A DNA stretch of 25,743 nt from Candidatus Paenalcaligenes intestinipullorum. GTDB lineage: Bacteria > Pseudomonadota > Gammaproteobacteria > Burkholderiales > Burkholderiaceae_B. Position numbers and translations under genes: made by a program. Shown here in pieces: positions 7,499-14,834 of this stretch. The notes under the pieces are model-generated. The model saw only the letters and a program-made list of their open reading frames with translations, ran no database searches and was not told where the DNA came from. The stretch lies in the NCBI GenBank assembly GCA_019120675.1, contig DWUQ01000130.1:1-25743 (forward strand), read 5' to 3'. Numbering within the stretch: the first letter of the stretch is position 1; each line of letters starts with the position of its first letter.

Positions 7499-7924
7499 AT
7501 GACTGAAAATCACACACAAACTCCGCACGAACTGTATATTCGCCTATATTACGAGGACACCGATGCGGGAGGTATCGTTTTCTACGCCAATTACCTGAAG
7601 TATTTTGAGCGAGCACGTACCGAATGGCTTCGGTCACTTGGCATCAATCAATCGCAAATGGTTGAGGAAACTGGGCAGATCTTCGTGGTCAAACAAGCTA
7701 GCTTAGATTACCGACGTCCAGCACGCTTGGATGATTTGTTATGCATACGCACTCGTATCGAGCAGTTAGCATCTGCCTCGGTAACCTTTGCTCAACAAGC
7801 GTGGCTGGACGACACACTATTGTGTAGCAGCCAAATTCAAGTGGTGTGCGTGGATGCCCAGCGTCTGCGTCCCACCAAATTTAACCCCTCATTACGTTTA
7901 ACTTTAGAAAAGGCGCAAAACTAA
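7499..7924 (+). CDS. ybgC: Tol-Pal associated acyl-CoA thioesterase YbgC
   Basis: Hotdog-fold thioesterase of 141 residues, first gene of the Tol-Pal cluster. The family motif YYEDTDAGGIVFYANYLKYF starts at 17; the second Asp of DTD (D22) matches the catalytic Asp of E. coli YbgC. The enzyme hydrolyses acyl-CoA or acyl-ACP thioesters at the inner face of the membrane; its link to the Tol machine is by conserved gene order, and its physiological role is unsettled. No clear ribosome site precedes the ATG. The stop codon is one base before the tolQ start codon, indicating co-translation. Confidence 0.93.
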   Translation: MTENHTQTPHELYIRLYYEDTDAGGIVFYANYLKYFERARTEWLRSLGINQSQMVEETGQIFVVKQASLDYRRPARLDDLLCIRTRIEQLASASVTFAQQAWLDDTLLCSSQIQVVCVDAQRLRPTKFNPSLRLTLEKAQN

Positions 7925-7925
7925 C

Positions 7926-8600
7926 ATGCAACCGACCGGCGAAATTTCGCTAATTAATTTATTGCTCGATGCCAGCATACCCGTGCAACTGGTCATGCTC
8001 TTATTGTTAGCGATCTCAGTAGTGTCCTGGGCTTATATTTTTGGTAAGCGTCGCACGCTCAAGCGCACGCGCGAACAAACCCAACGTTTTGAAAGTGACT
8101 TCTGGGCAGGTGGCGACCTAAGTGTTCTTCAACAATCAGTGGCTGCACGACGAGATGAAAATGGTTCGCTAGCGCGCATTTTTGAAGCCGGCATGACGGA
8201 GTTTTTAAAGGGCCGTCGCAGCCAACAGCGTGGTGACGCACTACTGGATGGGCCTCGACGCGCAATGCGTGCCGCCTATCAACGCGAGCTGGATGGCTTA
8301 GAGGCCAACCTAGGCTTTCTGGCCTCAGCGGGTTCTGTCAGCCCCTATATCGGCTTGTTGGGTACGGTTTGGGGCATTATGCATGCATTTATTGGTTTAT
8401 CCGGTGCACAATCGGCCACTCTTGCCTCTGTGGCACCGGGTATTGCAGAAGCGCTGATTGCGACCGCTATTGGTTTATTTGCCGCCATCCCTGCGGTGGT
8501 TGCCTACAACCGCTACAGCGCAGAAATAGATCGACTATCGATACGCTTTGATGCGTTTATTGATGAGTTTCTTAACATCTTACAACGCCAGGTTGCCTAA
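7926..8600 (+). CDS. tolQ: Tol-Pal system protein TolQ
   Basis: Inner-membrane stator subunit, ExbB/TolQ/MotA family, 224 residues. A first membrane segment near the N-terminus (VQLVMLLLLAISVVSWAYIF) is followed by a large cytoplasmic loop and two C-terminal segments (GLLGTVWGIMHAFIGL and IAEALIATAIGLFAAIPAVVAYN), the conserved pair that lines the proton path with TolR. With TolR it uses the proton motive force to move TolA. The stop codon overlaps the tolR start (TAATG). Confidence 0.96.
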   Translation: MQPTGEISLINLLLDASIPVQLVMLLLLAISVVSWAYIFGKRRTLKRTREQTQRFESDFWAGGDLSVLQQSVAARRDENGSLARIFEAGMTEFLKGRRSQQRGDALLDGPRRAMRAAYQRELDGLEANLGFLASAGSVSPYIGLLGTVWGIMHAFIGLSGAQSATLASVAPGIAEALIATAIGLFAAIPAVVAYNRYSAEIDRLSIRFDAFIDEFLNILQRQVA

Positions 8601-9031
8601 TGCCTTCTGTACGCTCTAGTACTGGTCGTGGTCGTCGCCAACTTAAAAACGAGATCAACGTCGTGCCTTATATTGACGTGATGCTGGTGCTGTTGGTGAT
8701 TTTTATGGTCACTGCGCCGATGATCACCCCAGGCTTAATTGATATCCCCACGGTCGGCCAAGCCGCTGAGGTACCCGCTATTCCCGTAGAGGTTCAACTC
8801 GACAAAGACGGGCAACTGGCCGTTCGACTACGTGATGGGCAGTCCGAATTTGAGACGGTGACACCGGAAACGGTTGTCGAGCAAGTGCAAGCCCTAGCCA
8901 TCGATGATAATCCCGTTATTATTGCGGCCGCTGGCTCAGTCCCTTATGAGTCAGTTATGGACCTCATGGACCAGCTGCGGAGTCAAGGTTTTACACGGCT
9001 TGGCTTTTTGGTGAACAAAGACGATTTATAA
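8600..9031 (+). CDS. tolR: Tol-Pal system protein TolR
   Basis: Inner-membrane stator partner, ExbD/TolR family, 143 residues. A short basic cytoplasmic N-terminus is followed by a single membrane helix (VVPYIDVMLVLLVIFMVTAP) carrying D26, the proton-carrying Asp of the family. A periplasmic domain follows (VEVQLDKDGQLAVRL... PVIIAAAGSVPYESVMDLMD). It begins on the last base of the tolQ stop codon. Confidence 0.96.
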   Translation: MPSVRSSTGRGRRQLKNEINVVPYIDVMLVLLVIFMVTAPMITPGLIDIPTVGQAAEVPAIPVEVQLDKDGQLAVRLRDGQSEFETVTPETVVEQVQALAIDDNPVIIAAAGSVPYESVMDLMDQLRSQGFTRLGFLVNKDDL

Positions 9032-9070
9032 CGCTGGCTTGCCAAGCGTGAATTTCTTAACTGACTTTAC

Positions 9071-10144
9071 ATGAAGCGACACCACTCACCAATTCTTCCC
9101 AGCGATTCGCGCTCACCTGAAGCCCGCGATGATGAGCGCAAGGGGCTCTATTATGCACTGGGTCTGCATGGTCTAATTTTTTTGGCGATTGTGCTGAACC
9201 TTGTTTTTAGCACCCCAAAATCCGCCGGCCCAGTGCAAATTGAACTCTGGGCGGAGGGCGACCTCGACTCCTTAGAAACAAAACAACAAGATACCGAGCA
9301 ACCGAACATCGATGAAGCGGAAACGGAATCCACTCCTCCTGAGGATCCGCCTGCTTCAGAGCCTACCGAAACGCCTGAGCCCTCTGAAACACCAAACGAA
9401 CCCGAACCTGAAGCGGATACCCCGCCCTCTCCTACTCCAGAGCCGACTCCCTCTCCGACTCAAGCCGAGCTGGATGCAGAGATTGCTTTAGCTGAAAAAC
9501 GTAAGCAGGCCGAAGCAGAGAAAAAAGCCAAACTAGAGGCCGAACAAAAGGCCAAAGCCGAAGCGGAAGCCAAAGCCAAGGCAGAGGCCGAGAAAAAAGC
9601 CAAACTAGAGGCTGAACAAAAAGCGAAAGCCGAAGCCGAAGCGAAAGCCAAGGCCGAAGCAGATAAAAAAGCTAAAGCCGAAGCGGAGGCCAAAGCTAAG
9701 GCAGAAGCCGAGAAGAAAGCCAAAGCTGCCGCGGACCAAAAGGCTAAAGCGGCCGCTGCTGAAAAAGCTAAACAAGATGCCTTTAAAAAGGCCATGTTAG
9801 GGGCTGGCTCGAAAGCTGGTGGCGCACCTGGTGGCACAGCCGACCGCAATCAGCGAGGCGGCGCGGGTGGCGATGATGGCTACAGTGCTTTAGTCCGCGC
9901 GTGCATTCGTCGCAACGTTACCTTTAATGCGCCCCCCCGCAAAGGCGCGAACCCCACCTTGCGTTATCGAGCGGCCGTAGACTCAGCGGGTCGAGTCTCT
10001 CAGGTGCGTATTACACAAAGCTCGGGTAATGCCCAATTTGATGATGCCGTTCAGAAAGGCATTAACAAATGCTCACCCTTACCTAAACCTCCTCAGGGGC
10101 GCTATCCTTCCTCTGTAGAGGGTCGTTATCAAATGTATGATTAA
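9071..10144 (+). CDS. tolA: Tol-Pal system protein TolA
   Basis: Inner-membrane protein that spans the periplasm and transmits force from TolQR to TolB/Pal. The protein has 357 residues. The cytoplasmic N-terminus is followed by a membrane helix at about 27-47 (LYYALGLHGLIFLAIVLNLV). A Pro/Glu/Ser/Thr-rich spacer covers 70-130, and an Ala/Lys/Glu helix about 134-240 with exact internal repeats. After a Gly-rich hinge comes the C-terminal TolA III/TonB-like domain from 270 (YSALVRACIRRNV), with cysteines at 278 and 334 that may form the domain's disulfide. The long acidic proline-rich spacer before the helix is unlike E. coli TolA. No ribosome site is visible; the gene starts 39 bases after tolR. 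Confidence 0.93.
   Translation: MKRHHSPILPSDSRSPEARDDERKGLYYALGLHGLIFLAIVLNLVFSTPKSAGPVQIELWAEGDLDSLETKQQDTEQPNIDEAETESTPPEDPPASEPTETPEPSETPNEPEPEADTPPSPTPEPTPSPTQAELDAEIALAEKRKQAEAEKKAKLEAEQKAKAEAEAKAKAEAEKKAKLEAEQKAKAEAEAKAKAEADKKAKAEAEAKAKAEAEKKAKAAADQKAKAAAAEKAKQDAFKKAMLGAGSKAGGAPGGTADRNQRGGAGGDDGYSALVRACIRRNVTFNAPPRKGANPTLRYRAAVDSAGRVSQVRITQSSGNAQFDDAVQKGINKCSPLPKPPQGRYPSSVEGRYQMYD
9512..9751 (+). repeat. In-frame tandem repeats in tolA domain II
   Basis: Two 72-base units (9512-9583 and 9584-9655) encode the identical 24-residue segment beginning EAEKKAKLEAEQKAKAEAEA. Two shorter 48-base units follow (9656-9703, 9704-9751), starting EADKKAKA and EAEKKAKA, each lacking eight residues. 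The DNA copies differ at synonymous positions, so the duplication is not brand new, or selection has kept the protein sequence. Confidence 0.9.
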
Positions 10145-10158
10145 TCAGGAGTGCAAAC

Positions 10159-11466
10159 ATGACTACAGCCACTTCCGCCGACTATAAGGTCGGTCTTACT
10201 TGGCGCTCTCTGGCGGCAGGCCTAATGGCCGTCTCCGCAGGGGTGTTTTCCCAAGGCGTTAATGCACAGTTGCGTGTGGATATCTCTGGGGTGGGTGCTA
10301 CGCAATACCCCATCGCAATTGCTGATTTTGCCAACAGCCCTTCTGCTCAGTCTATTTCTGAGGTCATCCGTGCCGATTTAAGCCGCTCTGGACAGTTTCA
10401 AATCGTCAGTGCAGCGGGGGCCAACTTAAATGTGAACAGCGACATCAACTTTGAGAGCTGGCGCAACAAAGGGGCAGACTACCTTGCTTACGGCTCGGTA
10501 GAGCAAAGCGGTGGACAATATACGGTGCAATACCGTTTGGTGGATAATGTCAGCCAAGCCGAACTGGATGGCATCGCCTTTACCGGGTCAGAAAAAGAAT
10601 TACGACGTATGTCGCACCAAATTGCCGACCGTATTTACGAAAAAATCACAGGCGTACGGGGTGTTTTCTCGACACGCCTAGCTTACGTGTTGCAAACTGG
10701 CAACGGCTATGAATTGCAAGTCGCCGACGCAGACGGGCAAAACCCACAAGTTATGTTGCGCTCCAAGCAATCGATCATTTCGCCAGCTTGGTCCCCTGAT
10801 GGTTCCAAAATTGCCTATGTTAGCTTTGAGGCCGAGAAGCCTGTGGTCTATGTACAGACCCTAGCAAATGGTAAACGCGAAGCCGTTGCCAACTTCAAAG
10901 GCAATAACAGCGCCCCCACTTGGGCTCCTAATGGAAACCAGCTTGCAGTGGTGCTTTCACGCGATGGCATCTCGCAAATTTATACCATTAATGCAGATGG
11001 TTCCGGTTTAAGACGGGTGATGCGCTCCCCTCTCATTGATACCGAACCTGTTTATACCCCTGATGGTGGCTCTTTAGTCTTCACAAGTGACCGCGGTGGT
11101 AACCCTCAAATTTATAAAGTTCCCGTAAATGGTGGAGAAGCGAGCCGCATTACCTTCAATGGCGGTTACAATATCTCACCTGAGGTATCTCCTGATGGTA
11201 ATAACCTAGTCTACGTAACACGCAGAAATGGTGCTTATCGTATCGCCTTGCAAGACTTACAAGGTGGTGGCGAACAGCTTCTGACCACAGGACCCGATGA
11301 TCAATCGCCAAGCTTTGCTCCAAATGGTATGCAAGTGTTGTACAGCACCACCCAGGGTGGGCAGAGTGTTTTAGCGGTTACGTCGGTGGACGGGCGAGTC
11401 AGACAAACCTTGTCATCTCCGAACGGTAAAGTTCGCGAGCCGACTTGTGGACCATTTACTGACTAA
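10159..11466 (+). CDS. tolB: Tol-Pal system periplasmic protein TolB
   Basis: Periplasmic protein that binds Pal and TolA and modulates Pal mobility during division. The protein has 435 residues. A long signal peptide ends near residue 37 (VNA before QLRVDISG). The N-terminal D1 domain (PIAIADFANSPSAQSISEVIRADLSRSGQF) follows. The six-bladed beta-propeller comes next with WSPDGSKIAYVS, WAPNGNQLAVVLS, YTPDGGSLVFTSDRGGNPQIY, VSPDGNNLVYVT and FAPNGMQVLYS repeats. An AGGAG ribosome site lies upstream. It starts 14 bases after tolA. Confidence 0.96.
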   Translation: MTTATSADYKVGLTWRSLAAGLMAVSAGVFSQGVNAQLRVDISGVGATQYPIAIADFANSPSAQSISEVIRADLSRSGQFQIVSAAGANLNVNSDINFESWRNKGADYLAYGSVEQSGGQYTVQYRLVDNVSQAELDGIAFTGSEKELRRMSHQIADRIYEKITGVRGVFSTRLAYVLQTGNGYELQVADADGQNPQVMLRSKQSIISPAWSPDGSKIAYVSFEAEKPVVYVQTLANGKREAVANFKGNNSAPTWAPNGNQLAVVLSRDGISQIYTINADGSGLRRVMRSPLIDTEPVYTPDGGSLVFTSDRGGNPQIYKVPVNGGEASRITFNGGYNISPEVSPDGNNLVYVTRRNGAYRIALQDLQGGGEQLLTTGPDDQSPSFAPNGMQVLYSTTQGGQSVLAVTSVDGRVRQTLSSPNGKVREPTCGPFTD

Positions 11467-11502
11467 CTTTCTGTGTGACTCTTTTTTTAAAGGAAAAAGC
11501 TA

Positions 11503-12006
11503 ATGAGCTCGCGCATTTTAAAAGGATTTACTCTAGCCGCTATGGCGTTTGCTTTGGCTGCTTGCAGCTCCGTACCTCTTGATGAAAGCGGTAGCGGTTC
11601 TACAGGCGGCTCTGGCACTGATAGCTCTAGTACTGGTCAGGTCATGGATCCATTCAACCCACAGAGCCCCTTAGCTCGTGAGCGTTCGGTTTACTTTGAG
11701 TTCGACAGCTATGTCGTACCTGAGCAATACCGTAGCTTGGTTGAAATGCACTCCAACTACCTCTCTAGCCACCCACAGCAGCATATCCGCATCGAAGGTA
11801 ACACTGACGCGCGTGGTGGTACAGAGTACAACCTAGCACTGGGCCAACGTCGTTCCGATGCTGTGGCACGCATGATGACTCTCATGGGTGTTAACGCCGG
11901 TCAGATCGAAGCCATTAGCTTCGGTAAAGAGCGTCCACGCGCTTTGGGTAACACCGAAGCCGATTACGCTGAAAACCGTCGTGCAGACATCGTTTACCAG
12001 CGCTAA
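11503..12006 (+). CDS. pal: Peptidoglycan-associated lipoprotein Pal
   Basis: Outer-membrane lipoprotein of 167 residues that anchors the outer membrane to peptidoglycan. The lipobox LAAC is at 18-21, so maturation needs Lgt (encoded at 1372-2160). A Ser/Gly-rich linker follows. The OmpA-like domain starts near 62 (VYFEFDSYVVPEQY) and includes the diaminopimelate-binding region with IEGNTDARGGTEYNLALGQRR. The ribosome site AAAGGA lies upstream. A terminator follows within 25 bases, so pal ends the main Tol transcript. Confidence 0.97.
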   Translation: MSSRILKGFTLAAMAFALAACSSVPLDESGSGSTGGSGTDSSSTGQVMDPFNPQSPLARERSVYFEFDSYVVPEQYRSLVEMHSNYLSSHPQQHIRIEGNTDARGGTEYNLALGQRRSDAVARMMTLMGVNAGQIEAISFGKERPRALGNTEADYAENRRADIVYQR

Positions 12007-12028
12007 TCTGCATTAACTGGTTTACACT

Positions 12029-12062
12029 AACGCCGTAACGAGCTTTCGTTGCGGCGTTTTTT
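12029..12062 (+). terminator. Terminator between pal and cpoB
   Basis: A 12-base stem (12029-12040 with 12047-12058, one G-U pair), loop AGCTTT, and a run of six T at 12057-12062. It lies only 20 bases before the cpoB start codon, so cpoB either receives read-through or has its own start of transcription inside pal. Confidence 0.9.
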
Positions 12063-12082
12063 ATTCATCAGGAAGTCACCTT

Positions 12083-12769
12083 ATGAGTCTGAACCTTTTT
12101 TCCTTACCTCGACGCGGACTATTGGCCCTGAGCAGTGTGGCCTTGCTCTGTGTCGCGGCACCAAGCTACGCCTTTGCTGACGATGAGGCACGACGCGCTA
12201 TTTTAGAGCTGCGACAACAAGTCAAACAGATGTCGGAACAAAACCAACAGGCCCGTTTACGTTTGGCCGACGAAGTGGACATGCTGCGCCAAGAAGTCGC
12301 CCAGTTGCGCGGTAAAGTTGAAAAATTGAGCTGGCAAACCGCTCAAGACGCTCCGCCTGAGGATAATGCTCAGCCCGAGCTCAGCTTTGCTGACCCACAA
12401 GCTACCGTTGCCTTTACAGGGGCGATGGAGCTGTATCGTGAGGGTCAATATCGCCAAGCGGCCAATGGCTTTGCCGCATTTTTAGATGCCTATCCGAATA
12501 CCGAGCATTTAAACGAGATTCGCTTTTACGAAGGTAGCGCGTTATATGCGGCCGAGGATTATCAAGCGGCCATACAAAAGCTCAACACTTTAGTTCAATC
12601 TGCTCCAGATTCCCCCCAAGCTCCTGAGGCGTTGATGCTCGTTGCTTCCAGCCAAGCGCAGCTGAATGATTTTTCCGGAGCGCAAAAGACGCTACAGCAT
12701 ATTATCCAAAAATATCCCAACAGCGAAGCGGCTGAAACAGCGAATAGTCGTTTGCAGATGCTGCAATAA
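12083..12769 (+). CDS. cpoB: Cell division coordinator CpoB (YbgF)
   Basis: Periplasmic TolA-binding protein of 228 residues that coordinates outer-membrane constriction with peptidoglycan synthesis by PBP1B. A signal peptide ends near 30-32 (APSYAFA). A short coiled-coil for trimerisation follows (about 36-86, ILELRQQVKQMSEQNQQARLR onward). Three TPR-like helices pairs then occupy 105-228 (AMELYREGQYRQAANGFAAF, IRFYEGSALYAAEDYQAAI, LMLVASSQAQLNDFSGA). The order ybgC-tolQRAB-pal-cpoB is complete and standard. An AGGA site lies upstream of the ATG. Confidence 0.94.
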   Translation: MSLNLFSLPRRGLLALSSVALLCVAAPSYAFADDEARRAILELRQQVKQMSEQNQQARLRLADEVDMLRQEVAQLRGKVEKLSWQTAQDAPPEDNAQPELSFADPQATVAFTGAMELYREGQYRQAANGFAAFLDAYPNTEHLNEIRFYEGSALYAAEDYQAAIQKLNTLVQSAPDSPQAPEALMLVASSQAQLNDFSGAQKTLQHIIQKYPNSEAAETANSRLQMLQ

Positions 12770-12790
12770 TTTTACGTTACGGTTTTTTGG

Positions 12791-12821
12791 GCGCCGTACC
12801 GAACAGTACGGCGCTTTTTTT
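12791..12821 (+). terminator. Terminator after cpoB, touching the next start codon
   Basis: A perfect 9-base stem GCGCCGTAC (12791-12799) / GTACGGCGC (12806-12814), loop CGAACA, and seven T (12815-12821). The start codon of the hydrolase gene begins at the very next base, 12822. Confidence 0.9.
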
Positions 12822-13664
12822 ATGGCAGAATTTATTACATCAACGGGCACTTCGGTGTTTTACGAAGAGCGCGGCCAAGGCACGCCTCTGGTACTGGTGC
12901 ATGGGTCGTTATGCGATTACCGGTATTGGCGCTGGCAAATTGAAGCCTTATCGGCCTCACATCGGGTTATTGTGCCCAGCTTAGATGGTTTTTGGCCGCA
13001 TTTAGAGCTGTCGCGTTTTAGCATTCTGCAACAAACTGAAAGCTTGGCAGAGTTGATTGCGCATCGAGTCGGCGCAGAGCAGCCTTATCATTTGTTGGGG
13101 CATTCGCGTGGCGCTCAAGTTGCATTGGCCTTGGCCCAACACCAGGCCTCTGCCCCACCCCTAGCATCGTTAACCCTTGCGGATCCCGCCTTTGCTACCC
13201 CGACTGCGCCCGCTACGTCAGGGTTTATTTTGGAGGCAGCGCAGCGCTTGGAGCGTGAAGGATCAGAAGCGGCATTATGCTATTTTATAGACAGCGTGAA
13301 TGGCGCAGGCACGTGGCAAAAAATGGTGAGTTGGTTTAAGCAGATGGTGACGGATAACGCGGTAACGCTCGCTGCACAAGCCAAAGAGCATATTGAGCCT
13401 TTGGATGTGGCCGCATTTGGCCAACACTTGGCCTGCCCTTTATTGCTGATTGCAGGTCAGCGTAGCCCTGAGCGCTATCATGAGCACATTGCTTTGTTAA
13501 AGGCACAGTTGCCCGACGCGTATCAGGTGACAATCGCCAAAGCCGCGCATGGGATGAACTTGGCGAACCCAAAGGCTTTCAACCAAAGCATGCTGCGATT
13601 TTTAGCAGCGGTCGATCATGGCCGAGCTCGGCCAGCGCGTCGGATAGACGCTGCCACCGCTTAA
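12822..13664 (+). CDS. Alpha/beta fold hydrolase, substrate unknown
   Basis: The protein has 280 residues, no signal peptide. The oxyanion region is LVLVHGS (23-29). The nucleophile elbow GHSRG puts the catalytic Ser at 95, and the catalytic His is probably H243 in AKAAHGMN. The usual acid after strand 6/7 is not obvious: the loop reads LLLIAGQRSPERYHEH (from 208), with E217 the nearest candidate. The segment FIDSVNGAGTWQ and the GQRSPE loop resemble a group of uncharacterised hydrolases in Burkholderiales. The frame is open upstream through the end of cpoB, but homology and the MAEFITSTGTSVFYEERG start argue for 12822. There is no ribosome site: the ATG follows a terminator U-tract directly. 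Confidence 0.8.
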   Translation: MAEFITSTGTSVFYEERGQGTPLVLVHGSLCDYRYWRWQIEALSASHRVIVPSLDGFWPHLELSRFSILQQTESLAELIAHRVGAEQPYHLLGHSRGAQVALALAQHQASAPPLASLTLADPAFATPTAPATSGFILEAAQRLEREGSEAALCYFIDSVNGAGTWQKMVSWFKQMVTDNAVTLAAQAKEHIEPLDVAAFGQHLACPLLLIAGQRSPERYHEHIALLKAQLPDAYQVTIAKAAHGMNLANPKAFNQSMLRFLAAVDHGRARPARRIDAATA

Positions 13665-13678
13665 GAATAAGCGGTGGC
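13653..13678. terminator. Hairpin between convergent hydrolase and PCu(A)C genes
   Basis: A perfect 10-base inverted repeat, GCCACCGCTT / AAGCGGTGGC, with a six-base loop. The hydrolase stop codon lies at the edge of the left arm and in the loop. There is no U-tract on either strand, so termination is likely but weak, or the hairpin mainly protects the mRNA end. Confidence 0.5.
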
Positions 13679-13691
13679 GAGCGGTTAAGGC

Positions 13692-14249
13692 TTAGTGCTG
13701 ATGGGTAGTATCGTCTGATTTTTGACGCCCTGACGCCGCACGTACTTCACATTGGCCAGTGACGCTTGTTTTGTCATCAAATAGCCACGTCATTTCGATC
13801 ACGTCCCCATCGGCCACTTTGGAAGTGGGCTGCTCCAACATAGCGTGGTAGCCACCCGGCTTAAATTCGAGGCTGCTGTTGGGTTCGATGACGATGTCGT
13901 CGGCCATTTTCATTTTGGCCATACCATCTTCATCGTAGGTTTGATGCAGCATCAAATCATCGTACTGAGGCGATTGTACGGCCAGTAAGCGTACCGGCTT
14001 CTCGCCCCCATTGTGCACCACAAAATAGCCTGCCGAAGGCGCTGGTGTGGGAATATTACGTACCCAGCAATAATCAACCGTGGTGGTTTCTGCTGGACGT
14101 GCAGCGGCAAACTCTCTGCTGTAGTCGGGCGCTTGATGGCCTGCCTGCTCATGCTGATGATCGTGGTGCTCGTGCGCCCAGACGGGGGTTATCGCCAAGC
14201 AGCTGGTTAGACACAGGGCGGAAAGACGAAATAAAGAAGGTTTACGCAT
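13692..14249 (-). CDS. Periplasmic copper chaperone, PCu(A)C domain, His-rich
   Basis: Periplasmic copper-binding protein of 185 residues. A signal peptide ends near residue 25 (TPVWA). The PCu(A)C motif H-X10-M-X21-H-X-M is met exactly by H102, M113, H135 and M137. The mature N-terminus is a His cluster (HEHHDHQHEQAGH, 26-38) and the C-terminus ends THQH, giving extra metal sites. Family members deliver Cu(I) to cytochrome oxidase assembly or scavenge copper. A Cys pair (C61, C167) might form a disulfide. AGGA lies before the ATG. The DUF2946-like gene lies just upstream on the same strand. Confidence 0.9.
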   Translation of the reverse strand: MRKPSLFRLSALCLTSCLAITPVWAHEHHDHQHEQAGHQAPDYSREFAAARPAETTTVDYCWVRNIPTPAPSAGYFVVHNGGEKPVRLLAVQSPQYDDLMLHQTYDEDGMAKMKMADDIVIEPNSSLEFKPGGYHAMLEQPTSKVADGDVIEMTWLFDDKTSVTGQCEVRAASGRQKSDDTTHQH

Positions 14250-14324
14250 AAGGCATCCTAAAAATTTTTATTTATTAACGAAACAAATACACTGTGATGA
14301 AACGCTGTATTTAAAATAAATACT

Positions 14325-14774
14325 TTAGGACACTGGCGGAGCCCGCGCACCTAATGGTGAGCCAAGAATCGACTGTACGATCGTTCCCAACGGAATAAAC
14401 CACGTTGCGTAGTGCAAAAAACGAGCTGCCCATAACTGCGGCCATGCTGCACTCGGTAGCCCCAAAACCGGATGGGCCAACGACAAAAACACGCATAGTA
14501 GCGAGGCGTGTGTATCCGCTGGATGGGTTGGGCTGGGGGAATGAGACGAGGCATACGATGCGGATGGCTGTGATACCAATGAGCGATAACGCTGCGCCTC
14601 GTGCGGGGTAAAACAAAAGCTTAGCGCCGCTTCCACCTGATGAGCGCCCACATCAGCCGCCTGCGACGGCATAAAACCTTGCGGAATGAGCGTGCGCACA
14701 AACACAGCCAGCATGACTAAAAAAGCCAAGCTGAATGTCCATCGTTGAGGATCACGATAGCGCGATGACAGCAT
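14325..14774 (-). CDS. DUF2946-like small membrane protein
   Basis: The protein has 149 residues. An N-terminal membrane segment (WTFSLAFLVMLAVFVRTLIP) ends in the RTLIPQGFMP stretch typical of DUF2946. A Ser/His-rich middle follows, then a C-terminal hydrophobic stretch from LLCVFLSLAHPVL. Cysteines occur at LSFCF and LLCVF. DUF2946 genes commonly sit with PCu(A)C chaperones and copper receptors, and this one is 75 bases upstream of the PCu(A)C gene, so a role in copper handling is inferred. The family motif is only partly visible and the CPxC-like C-terminal pattern of many members is absent. No strong ribosome site is seen. Confidence 0.6.
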   Translation of the reverse strand: MLSSRYRDPQRWTFSLAFLVMLAVFVRTLIPQGFMPSQAADVGAHQVEAALSFCFTPHEAQRYRSLVSQPSASYASSHSPSPTHPADTHASLLCVFLSLAHPVLGLPSAAWPQLWAARFLHYATWFIPLGTIVQSILGSPLGARAPPVS

Positions 14775-14834
14775 AAGCGTGGGGACTCGTTTACACTAGC
14801 TTATAAATGCAGACGTTTTAGGAATAAAGCTGTT

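Noticed and set aside
9460..9849. A 129-codon Ala/Phe/Ser-rich open frame antisense to tolA
   Set aside because: It is the mirror of the Ala/Lys/Glu repeats (few stops are possible there) and has no ribosome site or recognisable domain.
12666..12821. In-frame N-terminal extension of the alpha/beta hydrolase reaching into cpoB
   Set aside because: The extension would be read through the end of cpoB and through the terminator, is rich in Arg/Lys/Cys, and is unlike hydrolase N-termini.
14311..14616. Alternative open frame on the minus strand overlapping the DUF2946-like gene
   Set aside because: The overlapping frame (14325-14774) has the membrane segment and the RTLIPQGFMP motif; this one shows no domain.
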